DNA from: Drosophila pseudoobscura
Taxonomy: Eukaryota > Arthropoda > Insecta > Diptera > Drosophilidae
Length of the DNA stretch: 64,000 nt
Direction: 5' to 3'
Assembly: GCF_009870125.1 (NCBI RefSeq)
Contig: NC_046679.1
Span: forward strand, 3,038,001 to 3,102,000
Below, one piece after another: positions 1 through 12,245 of the stretch. Each line of letters starts with the position of its first letter. Position 1 is the stretch's first letter. The position numbers and the translations under genes were made by a program. The notes below the pieces were generated by a model that searched no databases, was not told the DNA's origin, and saw only the letters and a program-made list of their open reading frames with translations.

Positions 1-3000
1 AAATGTTTGATGGTCGTTCCTATGGCCACTAAGTAGGTGATGTATGACAGATGTGTTTCTCGATGGGACTATGGATTTCAGGAGTATATTTACTCAAACA
101 ACTGGCTAAATTCGTTATACCTTCTGCAAGGGTAAAACAAAAACAGACACAGAAACGCACGCGCTGAGTGTGTGCGACATTTTTGTTGATTTTCGCCTTG
201 ATCTAGAATTTTGTTCCTATTAATTGATCTCATAATGACAGACACTTCAAAAGCGACATCACGACATTTATTAATTAATGCAAGACTCGGTCTCAGAGTC
301 AGACTCTGACAGAGCTCCCCCGTCCTCCGTCGTCCGTCCCCCATCGTCCGTCCCCCGTCAGCAGGCTGGTCAACCTCCTGCGTATGTAAAGTGCGTTTTT
401 TGCATGCGTGCAACATCAACAAGAGCAACAACCACACAGCACAAGGTATGCCAAACAAATGCCGGCAGCTTAATTAGCATTTTAGATTACCTACGAGCTG
501 AAATCGAAGCTAAAGCTGAACAGCATAGACTTAAGCTGAAAATGAAACTGAGGCAAGTGCCAGTGCGAGTGCAGGCCGAAGTGCGTAGCAAGAATTGAAG
601 TAAATAATAATAAATTTATGGGGTTAGCACGAAGGTTGTTCGATGAATGGTCTATGCCTGGAGCTCTGGGCACACATATAGCATATGCTCATAGTATCCG
701 ACTCTGGCTAATAATGGGTTCGAAGTAGACGTTAGTTGGCCAATTATTACGGGAGCAATGCCGAACGGAGGCAAATTGCTGTCAAAGCACTTCCCGCTTG
801 CATATTGGCAATATCTCAATCAGTGGCCAGAGCTGCAAAGGCTGGCAAGTGCATAAATTAATGAAATTATCAATTAGCTGCCTTTGGGCCCACTGAGGAG
901 AGAGAGCCTCCTCCCAGCTGGAGGCTGGAACTGCTACTGCCACTGGAGGTGCTGATTCCCATGGTCTCTGGCACTGTGGCACTGTGGCTGCTGTTTGCTA
1001 TCGGAAAAATCATTGCGCAAATGCACGCAGTTCATGTCGAAACTCAATTGCAATTAAAAAACCTAAAAACCAGCAACTGAGTCGAAGGAAATCCTCGTTA
1101 GCCGGCGGAAAATGCTTTAATAGAAATTGCTACCGAGCTGGAAAATGTTTGCAATTGTTGTCTGCCTGCCGACTGCCCAAATTGACATTATCAATGGCTT
1201 GGCAAATGCGTTATTTATTTAATGCCGGATTCAGCAGCTTCTCGATTGGGCAATCGCTAGTCGCAGGATGGGGATTGTACCCTGCGGCCAAGTGGGGAAT
1301 ATCCAGTTGGAAGAGACTGGTGGAAATGGTATCACGAAACAGCCATTGACACAAGGGTAGGGTATTATTTTGATTCTTTTAGAGGGTATACTTAGTTCGA
1401 TTGGTTTTATTGACTGTATTTATCTGTAGCTTTGTTTTGGTTTCGTTTTTGATTTCATGCAAATGTTTGCAAATTTCTCAAATTAACGCGTAGGCGAGCC
1501 AAATCAAGCCGAAAGCGCTGGAAGTGTCGCCGTCTCCACCAGCACCACCACCACCACCAGCACCAGCACCAGCACAACCACCGCCGCCGCCACCGCCTCA
1601 TCTAACGACGCCCCCACCAGACAGAAACCGCTCTCCGCACGGCAAGTTCATTGAACCACCTACGAGAAATATGCAAATCGCAGATTTGGATGCAGGAAAG
1701 CGAAAAATAAATCACAGCCAGCGAAAACATAGAGTAAACCTATTTCAATTCGATCTTGTGGCCTTTGTGTCGTGGGGTTTGGATGCTTGTAAAATCTTAT
1801 AAAATGTAAACATAGTAGTATTTATTTGTATATCTTGTGGCTTTGTTTGCTCGCCTAATTTCAGTTGCAATCCCATTAAAGGGGAAGCTGTGGAATTTAT
1901 TTTCTACAAACACTGCCAGAAAGATTTATGAGTCTTGAGCTTCCTCACGCGCCGATATTTGATACATCGGGTACATCGGCTATCGACTGCGTTTTCTTAA
2001 TTAATAGCTCAAAGATTTTATTGCCGCTGCTCCGCGGCGACGAGCAACAGATCTTTGTCAAATCAATATTTATAAATTATTTATAAATTAAGAGCCAGCC
2101 TCCAAGCCCCAAAAGCGAACCTGCGGCTAATTAAAATGATGAATGCGAAGCGTTTCAGTTTGAAAATTAATTAAGCAAATTATCCATTTAAATAAACATG
2201 GAACGTGGCTGCTGCTGCCTGCTCGATGACTTTGCGCTGATAAAGCCCCAGAAGAGGAACATCGCAGAATGGATTTTGGATGTTGGATGGGTTCGCGGCT
2301 GCCAATTAGGCGAAGTCGCCGTCGCAGTTGATGACAGAAAACGCATTTTTAATTGCAATTAATTAGCGCTGTCAGCTTTTCCCATTGTTTGCCGTTTGGG
2401 TGACAAACAATTTGGCAAACTTATTTGGTGATCGCATATATTTCTGGTCTGACCGACCTCCTTTCCAATGGATGGCATCATCAAATTAAAAGATCATCAT
2501 CATTGCCGACAGGAACCAGCACATCATTAACGATTAGTATTGATTCAAATTCGATTTTAGTTGGACTTTTCCCTTAAAAAAGATAACGCCCAGTTTTCTG
2601 GTCGATTAAAAGATTAAAAGGCAGCAGCAAAAAATTCATTAGGCCCAATGGAAATTTCTCACTTGATTACAGACCGAAAACCGATTTCAAAGGGCTGGGA
2701 CTGAGGTTGGGGCTGTGCCACATGTGGTGTAATTAAATTTTCTTTGTTGCTTGGGAATTCGCTACGAATTTAATTGAGGCGGCCCATGGTGTTTTTCTGC
2801 CTATATACGAGCCTAAACGTACTACATCTAGCCATCTCCGTATAGGCCTAGGGTGGGGCTGGGCCCTTCATTCGCACAATTAGCAATTTCATGCGTCTTT
2901 GTTTCTGCTTTTGTATCTTTGGGCCCCCACCAAAGTTCGAGTTTTCATGGCCTTTATTTTATTTCATTTTATTTCAGTTCGTTTCGATTCCGTTGTAATG

Positions 3001-4114
3001 TGTGAAATTGATTTTCGTTTGGCGATTGGGCTTGTAATGGGCAAAAAGTTTTCCCACTCTGCGGAGGTCTCAGTCTCTCAGTGCTGTTAAAGACAATTAA
3101 CTCTGAATAGATGGGAATGTCTGATGGAAGTGGTGTTTCTTTTCCAGCGTATATTGTAGTACTACTGGTACTACTGTTTTGTGGGATCATTTGAAGGTTG
3201 ACCCAGCATAAAGTGGGTCAACTTTTACCATTGATCACTAGAGGTATTTCCTATCACGGCGATTGCCGCAGCAAGCATTTCCTACTCTAACCATCTTTGG
3301 AATAAATGCAACGAAACTTGTCTCCTCTGCTGGCCAGCTGCTCAAGCAGCGGCTCTATCAAAGACTGGATGGCGGGGACGTGGACCTGGGACACCTTCCT
3401 TGACAGCATCATCACATCACATCGCACTCGTAACATTTGCAACATTCGCATTCAAATGACACTAACGGCTTTGTCATGTACTGGGCTATATGTGACTGTG
3501 TCTTTCTGTCTGTACGTCCGTCTGTCCGTCCGGCTCTCTTCGAGCGCCAGTAATCATGTTTTAACGACACATACACATATTCTCCGTGTATACGAGTGTG
3601 GTATGGTGAATCGTCAGCGAGTCCATATAGAAATCTTGTAATCTGATAGGCATGACAAGAAATATTTTGCTTGTCATTAAATTTACTTTTATTTATGCAG
3701 CACTGTCTATCATGGTGGCGGTTGTTGCCGTACGATTCGCGATTCGCGTGTTTTGTTTCGGCTGCGGCTCAAAATTAGTGAAAACTCTTCACATTTGTGG
3801 CTAAAAGACTGAGGACTGCAGACTGCAGACTGAAGACTGAGACTGAAGAAAACTTCAAAAAAATGTATGCATACATAAGTTGGCGCCTCCTAACGTCTTC
3901 TAGTCATTGATTTTCGACCATTGTTGCTGCTTTTGTGGCTCTGCTGTCTTCTTGGCCTGCCTTGGCTTGGGTGCTTGCCTGCTTGCCTGCCTGTTGGCCG
4001 GGTTGAGTAATAGGCGAAATATTTGCGCATGCCTCATTACAGTTGGTTTTTGGTTTTTGGTTTTGGGTTGCGGTAATCGATGGCAGTGTAAGCCAAATAT
4101 GCGAGGGAGTGGCG

Positions 4115-4140
4115 AAACAAAAGACTTGGGCAACAAACTC
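4115..4140 (+). promoter_or_regulatory. Dispersed AAAGACTT motif, copy 1
   Basis: This is a copy of a roughly 27 bp word whose core reads AAAGACTTGGGCAACAAAC here. It differs from the consensus AAAGACTTRRGCAACGAAC at one core position. It is in plus orientation, with the usual AAAC just upstream. Function is unknown; it is listed as regulatory only because it recurs in noncoding DNA. Confidence 0.45.
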
Positions 4141-5020
4141 CGATCGACACTCTGATCCTCCCTCCTACTTGTATTTAGAATGATTGCCAGTCAATTGGAT
4201 GCGTGACATTTGCCGACAGCCCGCGTCAGCGGTGACATCACCCAGGGGCAGGCCAATCAAATGTCAGCCAAGTGCGTCACTGATTTGCAATCAAAAGGGG
4301 GTTTGACAAAGGGCAGCAGTAGCAGCAACACCAGCAGCAGCAGCAGCAAGTGTTAGCTGGAAATCAAATGGCTGCTAAACGGCAGCCAACTAGATTGACG
4401 GCTTCACTGACTAACCGAATGACAGAAACACCGACTGACTGACAGACATTCAGACAGTCAGACATTCAGTCTAGACAACATGTGTAATGACGCGTACATC
4501 GGGCAAAAAACTTTAGCAGCAGCAACAATAGCACAGGCATAATGAGCACAATTACTGGCAAAGCAAATCAAATGCAACGCGCTACCGCCGCACCGCACTG
4601 CGCCGCTTCGAATCAGTCACATTAATTGCAGCAGCCGCCAGCCAGCTCACAAAAAAGCGTTCATAAATTATAGCAAAGGCAGTGGAAAAAAAGTATTAAT
4701 TAAAAAAAGGAGGAAAAAAGTTACAACGGTAACAACAGCTATTAAGAAAATTTCTTGTTGACTCATCCGAGTCCACAATTAACAACTGGGGGACGGGGAC
4801 TGGAAGACTCAAAGACTGTAAGGCTGGGAAGACTCGGAAGACTCGGGAGGGAGGCTACTACCAAGAATTGCCTTGGCTCTGAGTCTGAGCTTCTGGCCAG
4901 TATTTCTTGCACTTATTTGTCGCGTTTTGTCTCAGTCACTTGGCGATTTCTTTGTCAGAACTCTCGGCAATTAAACAATTGCTGTTGCCGCGGCTGCTGC
5001 TGTATCTGATGCATCTGTGA

Positions 5021-5059
5021 TTGTTGTTGTTGCTGTTGCTGCTGCTGCTGCTGTTGTCG
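5021..5059. repeat. TTG/CTG trinucleotide tract
   Basis: An imperfect run of TTG and CTG triplets, one of several CAG/CTG tracts in the window. No coding role is supported, because neighbouring frames are short. Confidence 0.8.
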
Positions 5060-6492
5060 TCATCATTGCTGGCCATAAATTGTATTTAATTCGCTGTATG
5101 CTCAGCCCCCTGGCTGCGGGGATCTCGTGACTTGCGTTTCGCAATTGTGAGAATTAAATAATTCTTTGCATATTTATTTCTAAACATTATCGCTGGCTAT
5201 TTCCTCAAAGCTGATTAATACTTTTTATTCTCATTCGGCTTTCAATATTCAATTACAGAATGGTAAGTCAGCATTGGAATACTCTATGGATATTCTAGAA
5301 ATGTATAGAGGGTAGAGGGTGGAGGGATTCCTCTTTAATAGAGAGTATATTGAAGAATTCGTAAGACTCATCCAGCAATTCCGGTGGAGTACTATAGTTT
5401 ACAGAACATCTCTATTAAGTATATTTCCAACGTTGCCTATAGGCCAACTTCCAAAGCTCCTAATGCAATTTAAATTATTTATAACAAATGAAACAGAAAC
5501 AGAGAAAAACTCCGTTTGTTTCCCGCTGAGTTTCCTTTTAATTGTGGCAAGAGGAAAAAGTCGCTTTTCCAATCAATTGCATCACAAGACTCTCGGCCAC
5601 TGACGACCACGACGACGGCGACTGACAATGTAGACGCGCCAATTGTTAACGTGTTGAAGTGTTTTCATTTAAATTGCTCAACTGAACTTGTAATTATGGC
5701 TCACTCTGATTATTACTTCACTGTGGGATGCAACTGAGAGCAAGGAAGTGGCTGAAGCTGAAGCTCAAGCTGAAGCTGCAGCTGGTGCCAGAGATAAATT
5801 ATGTTTAGAGCCAAGTGCCAGGTATGTCTCTCCCTGCACGAGTCTTAGTCTCAGTCTCAGTCTCAAATCATAGCAATTAATTGTTGTTAAAAATGCCTTT
5901 ACTAACGGTTTTATGGCCAAACAACAAAGGCAGCACCGTCTGCCGTCCGCTCTGTTGTCAGTTAATTGTATTTGAAATCGCTGACTCTACTAATTGATAA
6001 GTTTCCTCAACTGTAGCTCGGACTCTAACTCTAAATGAAGCATTGGCACAGCGCCAGGAGCTAGGCAATGCACGCGGATGGGGCGGCAGTGGCACATAAA
6101 ATGCAATTACAAACGCATAAACTGAGGCAAAGTGTTTTGCTGTTCGACTTACCTTGGGGCGGGGTAGACTTGGAAGATCTCTTGATGCTGGGCAGAATCT
6201 CAGGTGCAAAGCGATGCGATGCGGTGCACGGCTTAAGGCACGGATAGGATCTGATCCAGATACAGATACAGATGCAAAACGGGACACACACGGATTCACA
6301 CGCACACACTGTTGCCTATCCAGGCTCAATCTCTTGAAACGCGGATGTGGACTGGCAAAAACTGGCAAGTGAAATATTTATGTAAATTTATTTCAACTTC
6401 TTTTTTGTTTCGTTGTTTGAATGTGTGTTTGTGGTTGCGGGTAAAATGCATTAAGAGGCACACTTTGCAATTGTCGTTGGGGCAGCGATTTG

Positions 6493-6571
6493 ATTGAAGT
6501 TGAAACTGAAGTTGAAGCTGGAGCTGGAGCTGAAGCTGAAGCTGAAACTGGAGATGGAGCTGAAGCTGAAG
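6493..6571. repeat. Degenerate GAAGCT hexanucleotide repeat
   Basis: About thirteen imperfect six-base units of the GAAGCT/GAGCTG type lie in tandem. Because the unit is a multiple of three it opens frames on both strands (glutamate/alanine one way, glutamine/leucine the other), which explains the long spurious ORFs here. Such hexamer arrays are common in obscura-group flies (recalled, not tested). Confidence 0.8.
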
Positions 6572-6687
6572 TCCCCCCAGTGGGGCAGGCCGACAATCCG
6601 ACAAGCGGACAATCCGACTGGCAAGCGAAACGTTGTTTAACAATTGTTTTTTTTTCCTCTCTTCTCCCGTTTCTCGTTGTTTGGCAG

Positions 6688-6981
6688 GATTTGAGTTGTC
6701 AATTAGTTTGTTGGGAACTGTTGGGGCTGTTGGGGTCTGCTGCTGCCGCTGCTATCACTCGGTGATTCGGAGGCGCCCGAAGCACCGTTATCTGGTGAGT
6801 GTGTTTGTGTGTGTGTGTGTTAGAGTGTGTGGTCGATGGGGTGTGAGTGTGTGTTGCTGTTGACGGTTGTGTTTGTGTTTGTATTTGTGTGCAGGTTGAA
6901 AAAATAAACGACAAACGACACCACGAAATGGCAGCAAGTTCGTTGCCTAAGTCTTTTGTTTCAGCCCCACGCGAACGCTGA
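6688..6981 (+). CDS. Candidate exon pair of an unrecognised gene
   Basis: A long pyrimidine tract ending TTGGCAG precedes an open stretch at 6688-6794, which ends at the donor CTG|GTGAGT. The next acceptor, GTGTGCAG at 6892-6894, opens an exon at 6895-6981. The frame is kept: exon one enters needing two bases and leaves at phase 0, and exon two then reads 28 codons to a TGA. The first exon encodes a small hydrophobic, cysteine-rich stretch (ISLLGTVGAVGVCCC) and then basic residues. The second contains dispersed-motif copy 2. No upstream exon with an ATG was found and the peptide matches no family I know. It may be real coding, a noncoding RNA exon pair, or chance. Confidence 0.28.
6797..6893. 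repeat. GT-rich dinucleotide region
   Basis: Interrupted (GT)n, partly GTGTTTGT, lies between the candidate donor at 6795 and the acceptor at 6894. On the plus strand it gives a pyrimidine-poor but T-rich acceptor region. Confidence 0.7.
6935..6961 (-). promoter_or_regulatory. Dispersed AAAGACTT motif, copy 2
   Basis: Read on the minus strand, the core AAAGACTTAGGCAACGAAC matches the consensus exactly, preceded by AAAC. It lies inside the second exon of the candidate pair at 6688-6981. The agreement with other copies covers every base, including would-be synonymous positions, so a DNA or RNA signal fits better than a protein motif. Confidence 0.45.
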
Positions 6982-7708
6982 ACGCTGAACGATTGGAAGC
7001 GAAGCTGTAGCGGGAATTGGAAGCCGAAGCGGGATCGATTTGTGTGGAGCTTAGCTGAACTGGAGCCTCTGTTTCTTTATTTGTGAATCGTTAAGATCGC
7101 TTTATTGCAGCATGTTTCTCTATATACAATATAATTAATTTACTGATACCAATATTTTTTATTGCACGCTCTTTATGTGATCTTTTGGGCAGCAGGTAAT
7201 TAAAAATGAGTTTAATTTAATTTGATTTTTTACTTTTATTTATTTTCTTTATATGTTCGAAACGAGTTTTGTGTGTTTGTGTCTCTGTTGTGGATATTAC
7301 TCTATATGCATGCATGTACATATGTTCAGCCTGATCTTGTGGCAGCATAGGGCGGACACTATACACAATACATATATTCCTTATGTACGGTGGAACGTAT
7401 ACCACTTTGATTTGGTTTTATGGCCGCACTGAATTGCTTTTTACTGTTGCCAGACTTTTTACGAGCACTATTTGTAAGGTAGCCGCACAATAAAAGATTA
7501 GGTTTGAGTGCCAGATGCAGGCGGGATTATCATTTTCATTTTCATTTGCCTCTCAGTGTCTATTTCCATTTTGGGTCCCATTTTAATTTCCATTTGCAAT
7601 TCCATTTCCATTTCGATGGCAGTTCGTTGGCCAAAAAATCGTACGAATAAAGCACGCAAAACGCAGTGGAAACGCTCGCACGCGACTTCGGAAACGCGCA
7701 CGCGATTC
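6982..7708. other. Noncoding stretch
   Basis: No gene is seen. It has an AT-rich part (7070-7260) and a run of imperfect CATTTTCATTT / ATTTCCATTT units (about 7530-7615) that creates artificial frames rich in methionine and isoleucine. Confidence 0.6.
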
Positions 7709-8609
7709 AGTCACAAAAATTCGCGAACTTCTCGCGAGCAAAATGCTTTCCTGTCCCACTGCAAAAGACGCGCGCAATCGCAACAAGCTCAAACAGTCCC
7801 GCAAGAAAGTCGCACAGAAACTGCAAGAGGATGAAAATTGCAAGCGGCTCCCAAGCTGTTCCAGCCGCAGTCGAGTGCAGGCGACGCAGGCAGCAGCCGA
7901 AGCAGAGACTCAATGCAGTTGCCGGTGCAGCAGCAGCAGCAGCAGAGGAGCTACAGCAACAGCAGCAGCAGCAGTTGCAAAACAGCAAAAAAAGCAGGCA
8001 ACACGAAATAGCAACAACCTCTCGGAGACCGACTGACCGAGTAATACAGTCCAGTCCCCCAGTCCGCCAGTCCGCCAGTCCCTCCCTCCGCAGCAGCAGG
8101 GCAACAGGGAACAGGGACAAGAGGAGTGGAGTGGAGCGGGGTGGAGCAGGCTGTGGTTTGGGCCCGAGCCGAGCGATCGTACACGAACCTGGAGCAACGG
8201 AACGGGTGAAAAAAAGCCGCTAAGAGCGACGAGAAAACCTGTTGCTCGTCGTCGCTGCCAGCGTCGTTCGTTGCTTCGTGTTTATCGCGGATCACCTCTC
8301 TCACGCGCTCGCTGCTTGGCTGGGACTCTCTTCGCTGCTGGCGTTCCAGTGGACAGAGAGCGAGAGAGTCTGCTGCCGTAGCGGTTCATTTCCAGTTGGC
8401 TGCAATATCAGTTGCCGATCAGCTTTTGACCAATAAAAAAGGGGTTTAAGCGAAGCGTCTGGAACGACGCCAACTGCGCGGCCAGCGCCAGCGCAGACTT
8501 GGCTTCAAGCTAAGAGAGCGCCAGCTAAGAGAGGCACGGAGCCGCTCTTATGGCCAACAAATTGCTTAGGGCCAGGTTCGAACTGATAAGAAATTGAATA
8601 AAATTATAT
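7709..8609 (+). promoter_or_regulatory. Promoter / 5' leader-like GC-rich region
   Basis: The stretch has the look of a Drosophila promoter with a long 5' leader on the plus strand. An initiator-like TTCAGTC is at 7706-7711, a second (ATCAGTT) at 8407-8412, and GAGAG/CTCTC words occur at 8296-8372. The strong donor GTAAGTAT at 8610 would close a leader exon. An ATG in an excellent fly context (AGCAAAATG, 7743) opens 97 codons to 8036, serine-, alanine- and glutamine-rich, with no recognised domain. It could be a first coding exon, an upstream ORF or chance. No downstream coding exon was recognised, so the owner gene is unknown. Confidence 0.3.
7926..7978. repeat. CAG trinucleotide tract
   Basis: Imperfect (CAG)n and CAA units in the middle of the leader-like region. 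In one frame they give alanine, in another serine, in the third glutamine. Confidence 0.8.
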
Positions 8610-11600
8610 GTAAGTATTTCATTAAGCCACAAAAGTGCACACATTTCCTGGCCGGCAACGCCCTGGCATTAAGGCCTTATCAAAGCTCATTTATCAGCGG
8701 GCCACAAAAAAGAATAACGAAAAGCCTGGCCAAAACATGGCTTGTGTGAAAATACCCAAAATTAAAAGAGTGCTGTGCTGGATAAAAATCATAATTGAAA
8801 TATTTGGAGAGGTGCCAAAGAGCGCCATCTACACGAGAAACCACAGGCTTCAGGAGCTGACAGGCCAACACTTGCCACACGTCGAAAGGTTGCGGCTTTG
8901 ACAATTTAATTGTCACACGCCCGCCACTTTTGGCCAGCTTCAGCTCCAGCGACACGGCCACGGACGCGGACACGAACACGAACACGCCGCCTCGAACTCT
9001 ATTAACGAGGCCCATTGACGGACACTTGAATGGAGAGCCGCTGTCAGGCGAGGAGGAGGAGCCGGGCGGTGGCTGTAGCAGCCATAGGAGCCGCATTAAC
9101 ATAAACAAGTGTTGCAGGAGTTCCTGCAAAAGGAGCTGCAAAAGGGTAACAGAAACATCTCGAACACTGTCATAAATAACGCGACAATGACAACTTGTTT
9201 GGGCCTCTTCTATCTGGCAGACGCAGACCTCTCCAACGGCATTGGCAATGGCAACGGCAACGCCATTTGACCATCCAACGGAATCGGAATTGGTATCGGA
9301 ATCGGAATCGCCTAATGCAGCAATTGACGTGCGGCGTTTGCACCTAGCCCGGCATTTGATGCCTCCGCGGTCGGGTCGGTCCCCTAGGCGGAGGCCACAT
9401 AAAAGTGGCGCGGCAATTGCCAACTTTGGTCACTGCCGGCGACAAGTGTAAAACGACTGTCGGCAACTGCTACCGAGACTTGTCCTCCCTGGAGCTGGGC
9501 CAAGTGCTGCTGCTCCTCCTTTTCCTCGGAGCACGGCACAGCAGAGCACAGGCAGAGCATAGGCAGAGACAGAGCACAGCAGAGGCAGATCCCCGTCAGA
9601 CGGTTGGACAGTGGGTTTGTGTGTTTATGGCAGCTGCCGTTTGATACTCATTCAAGTGCCGCCTAACATGATTTCGGTGTCATCTGCTTTTCAGCTTTAA
9701 TATTGCCTGTTTAATGTGACATTTGCTGTTGCTGTTGCTGGCCGCTGCCTGTTGCTGTTGCATTATTTATGAGGCATCGATCCTGCCACATTCACCTCTC
9801 TCGCTCGCTGGCTCGTTGGCTCTCTATCGCCTCTATCGCTCAGCTCACCCTCCTCGATGGCATTTTAAACGTTTCACATTTTTAATTTAGTGATGATTGA
9901 TGTCTTGTCCACGTTGCCTTGACAACGACACACTTGACTCCGACTCCGTCTCCATCTCCATCCACGAGCACGTCCACGTCCACGTCTACGTCCACGTCCA
10001 GGTCCCGTCTCGGATTCGCATTTGGATTGCCTGTGGGGATACGCAGCTGTGTGTCTCTGGGACAAAAGTCAATTAAGCTGCGATTTAAATGCTGCCCAGG
10101 GTCAGCGTCGAGTCCCGAAAGAAAGGAGTGCCCCGCCATCGGCATGGGAAGTGCACCTCTCAAATGGCTGCAAATGGCCGTCGGTCTCCGGTTACAATGG
10201 GGCCGTGGTCCGTGGTCCGTGGCCAATGCCCAGTGAGCGCCATTTGACCTGATTTTATTTGCACTATTTTAGTTTTATTGCTCACTGTTCGGGACCGGAC
10301 TGCGACTGCGACTGCACTGGGAGAAAGAGTCAGGAGTCAAGACGAGACCATCAGAGCAAGCATAAATGGGGCTGGACTTCTCCCAGTGCACCGCAATGAT
10401 GCGGAACTGAATACAAAATGAAATTGCATCCACAAATTGCCAGGGCGACGGCCATCGACAATTTCATTTCTCTCTTAGTTTCAGTGGCTGCTGGCTGTGC
10501 TGGTGCTTCCATTTGCAATGGGGTTCAAAAGGTTTGGCAAATTATAAATTAAAAGTAAATCGAATCGAATGCTTAGCCATTTGTCTTTGAACTTGAAAGT
10601 GGCTGGCAATGTGAAAGCCACGGCCAAAGGGGTCACATCCAGACCGGACCAGCCCCAGCCGCAGCCGCAACCAAAACCCCGGACCAGCAGGTGCATGCCA
10701 AATCCGTTTGTCAGCACTGTCAGCCTCCGTCTCAGCTTCAGCTTCAGCCTCAGCCTCAGTTTTTAGCCACAGTCTCAGCTCCAGCATCGGCTCGAGAGTC
10801 GTGTGTTTTTCCAAGTTGTTCTAATTTGCATGCAAACGGATCTGTAGCCGGACTGTGGCGACCTGCCACATGCCATGACGAATTACTTGACACCTGCGAC
10901 AGGCCATAAAACAGATATCTATTTCGAGTGGGAGGCCCATTTCGGTCGGGTTTGGTTTGGTTCTGTCTCTGCTCCATTCCGTTCTTTATGTGTACTTCCA
11001 TCAGCATCCATCTAGCCATCTAGCCATCGAGCCATCTAGCTTCGGTTCCATCTCAATCCACCATCTCCATTTCCATCTCCATTTCAATTTGTATTGATTG
11101 CAGCAGGCTAGTTTGCTAATTACCTTGGCCAGGAACAGGGACGTATGCAGCACGTTGCTTCCCAGCTTCCAAAGAGCTGATTGATGGCCAGGCATTGCCA
11201 TTTGATGAGTTGGCCATTTGCCGCTGGCCCGTTGGCCCGTTGGCCCAATGGACCGCTCGCCTGTCAGCCTTTAGTGCGTGCATCAGTCATTGTTACAGTT
11301 AGAGAGCTGGCAGCTCTAATTTAATTTAAATGAAACCCACCAAAGAGACACCCGCCTGCTCCTGGTCCTACCGCTGCTCGTTTGTCTGCCTCCAGCCTCG
11401 GTTTAAAGCGGATCTCTTGCTCCACATCCAAGTGTGCTGCCCCTGCAGGTTTTCAAGTGTGTTTGCATTAGTCGAGGTGAAATTTTCCTCACTCACCGAC
11501 GTGGGCGGTGCTTTAGCAATGTTTTCTGTTTTTATGGCCCCCTCCCCCCCGTTTCCATGCGCTTTAAGACCTGAATCTGATCGTAGACCTGGACATAGAT

Positions 11601-12164
11601 TGCAATTCATTTCCATTCCATTTGCCAGACATTCAATTCAATTATTTTTCCATTCCCAAACATTCGGGCTCATTAACGATCATCATCATCATCATATCTC
11701 GTTAGGGGGGCAGGGGTACTATATAGTACCATATACTATCAATTGTCATCTGGGGGATCGCAGTTGTCATCAGAAGCCCCATGCTTATGACTGTTAATTC
11801 ATTTCTGGCCGCTCTTATCAACATCGCCATCAGCGCAAAAGCGAACATTTGTTAAACACTAAATGCACTTATTTGTTTGGAGGCAGCCCCCAAGAATGCC
11901 ATCGGCTGTGGCCACACAGCCACTGCAGAGCAGAGCCCGGCTCTACGAGTACGAGTATGACTGACAGTAGTTAAGACCCGGCTGCTCAGTGGGGAAGCTA
12001 CTAAAATGAGGCAGCCAAGCTCCAGCTCCAGCTCCAGCTCTAGCTTCGTCTCAGACTCAGACTCAGCCTCAGACTCTACAATTTTTTGACTCCCACGTTT
12101 GTGATGGCGCATTGCACAAATTGCATTATTTGCACGCCGCGCAGTTGCAGCCACAGTGGTTGCT

Positions 12165-12245
12165 ATACCCTTTAGCGGAGAGTATATCTAATTTGAGCAG
12201 ATGTTTTGCAATTCAGAGAAGAAAGTAGCTTCGACTTGATAAGGT
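12165..12245. repeat. Decayed AGGGTATA-type dispersed repeat
   Basis: The block starts ATACCCTTTAGCGGAGAGTA, continues through an AGATGTTTTGCAA word and ends in a GCTTCGAC word. This layout resembles a short dispersed sequence often met in Drosophila noncoding DNA (CCCTTGCAGAGGGTAT followed by a TTTGCAACGCAG segment). The likeness is from memory. Similar fragments (GGGTATCTGAAGCTTCGAC) lie near 27600. Confidence 0.4.

Larger units (their letters stand above)
1..6687. other. Noncoding stretch, left edge
   Basis: No convincing coding sequence is seen on either strand. The open frames here are short and low-complexity, such as a polyproline run near 1524-1610 caused by a CCACCAGCA-type repeat. 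The stretch holds AT-rich blocks with many TTAATTA words (about 2040-2200 and 5150-5240), CTG/TTG tracts, and one copy of the dispersed AAAGACTT motif at 4115-4140. A degenerate AGGGTATA-type repeat edge lies near 1350-1400. It could be intronic or intergenic. Confidence 0.6.

Noticed and set aside
278-598. ATG-led 106-codon frame near the left edge
   Set aside because: The first half derives from CCGTC-type repeats and the second half from AAGCTGAA units; no family resemblance.
1524-1802. Polyproline open frame
   Set aside because: Opens at a GTG, is driven by a CCACCAGCA repeat and has no splice or start support.
1858-1930. Acceptor-like CTAATTTCAG followed by 21 open codons
   Set aside because: No phase-matched upstream exon was found and the length is within chance.
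5240-5275. Possible four-base exon (ACAG|AATG|GTAAGT)
   Set aside because: Exons this small are exceptional; without a neighbouring exon there is no reason to believe it.
8570-8590. GGTTCGAAC word resembling a tRNA B box
   Set aside because: No A box at the right distance and no cloverleaf could be drawn; no tRNA gene was found anywhere in the window.
8680-9423. Longest open frame without a known gene (247 codons, minus strand)
   Set aside because: No domain, odd composition, spans GGACAC- and CTCCTG-type repeats, no supporting start context or splice sites.
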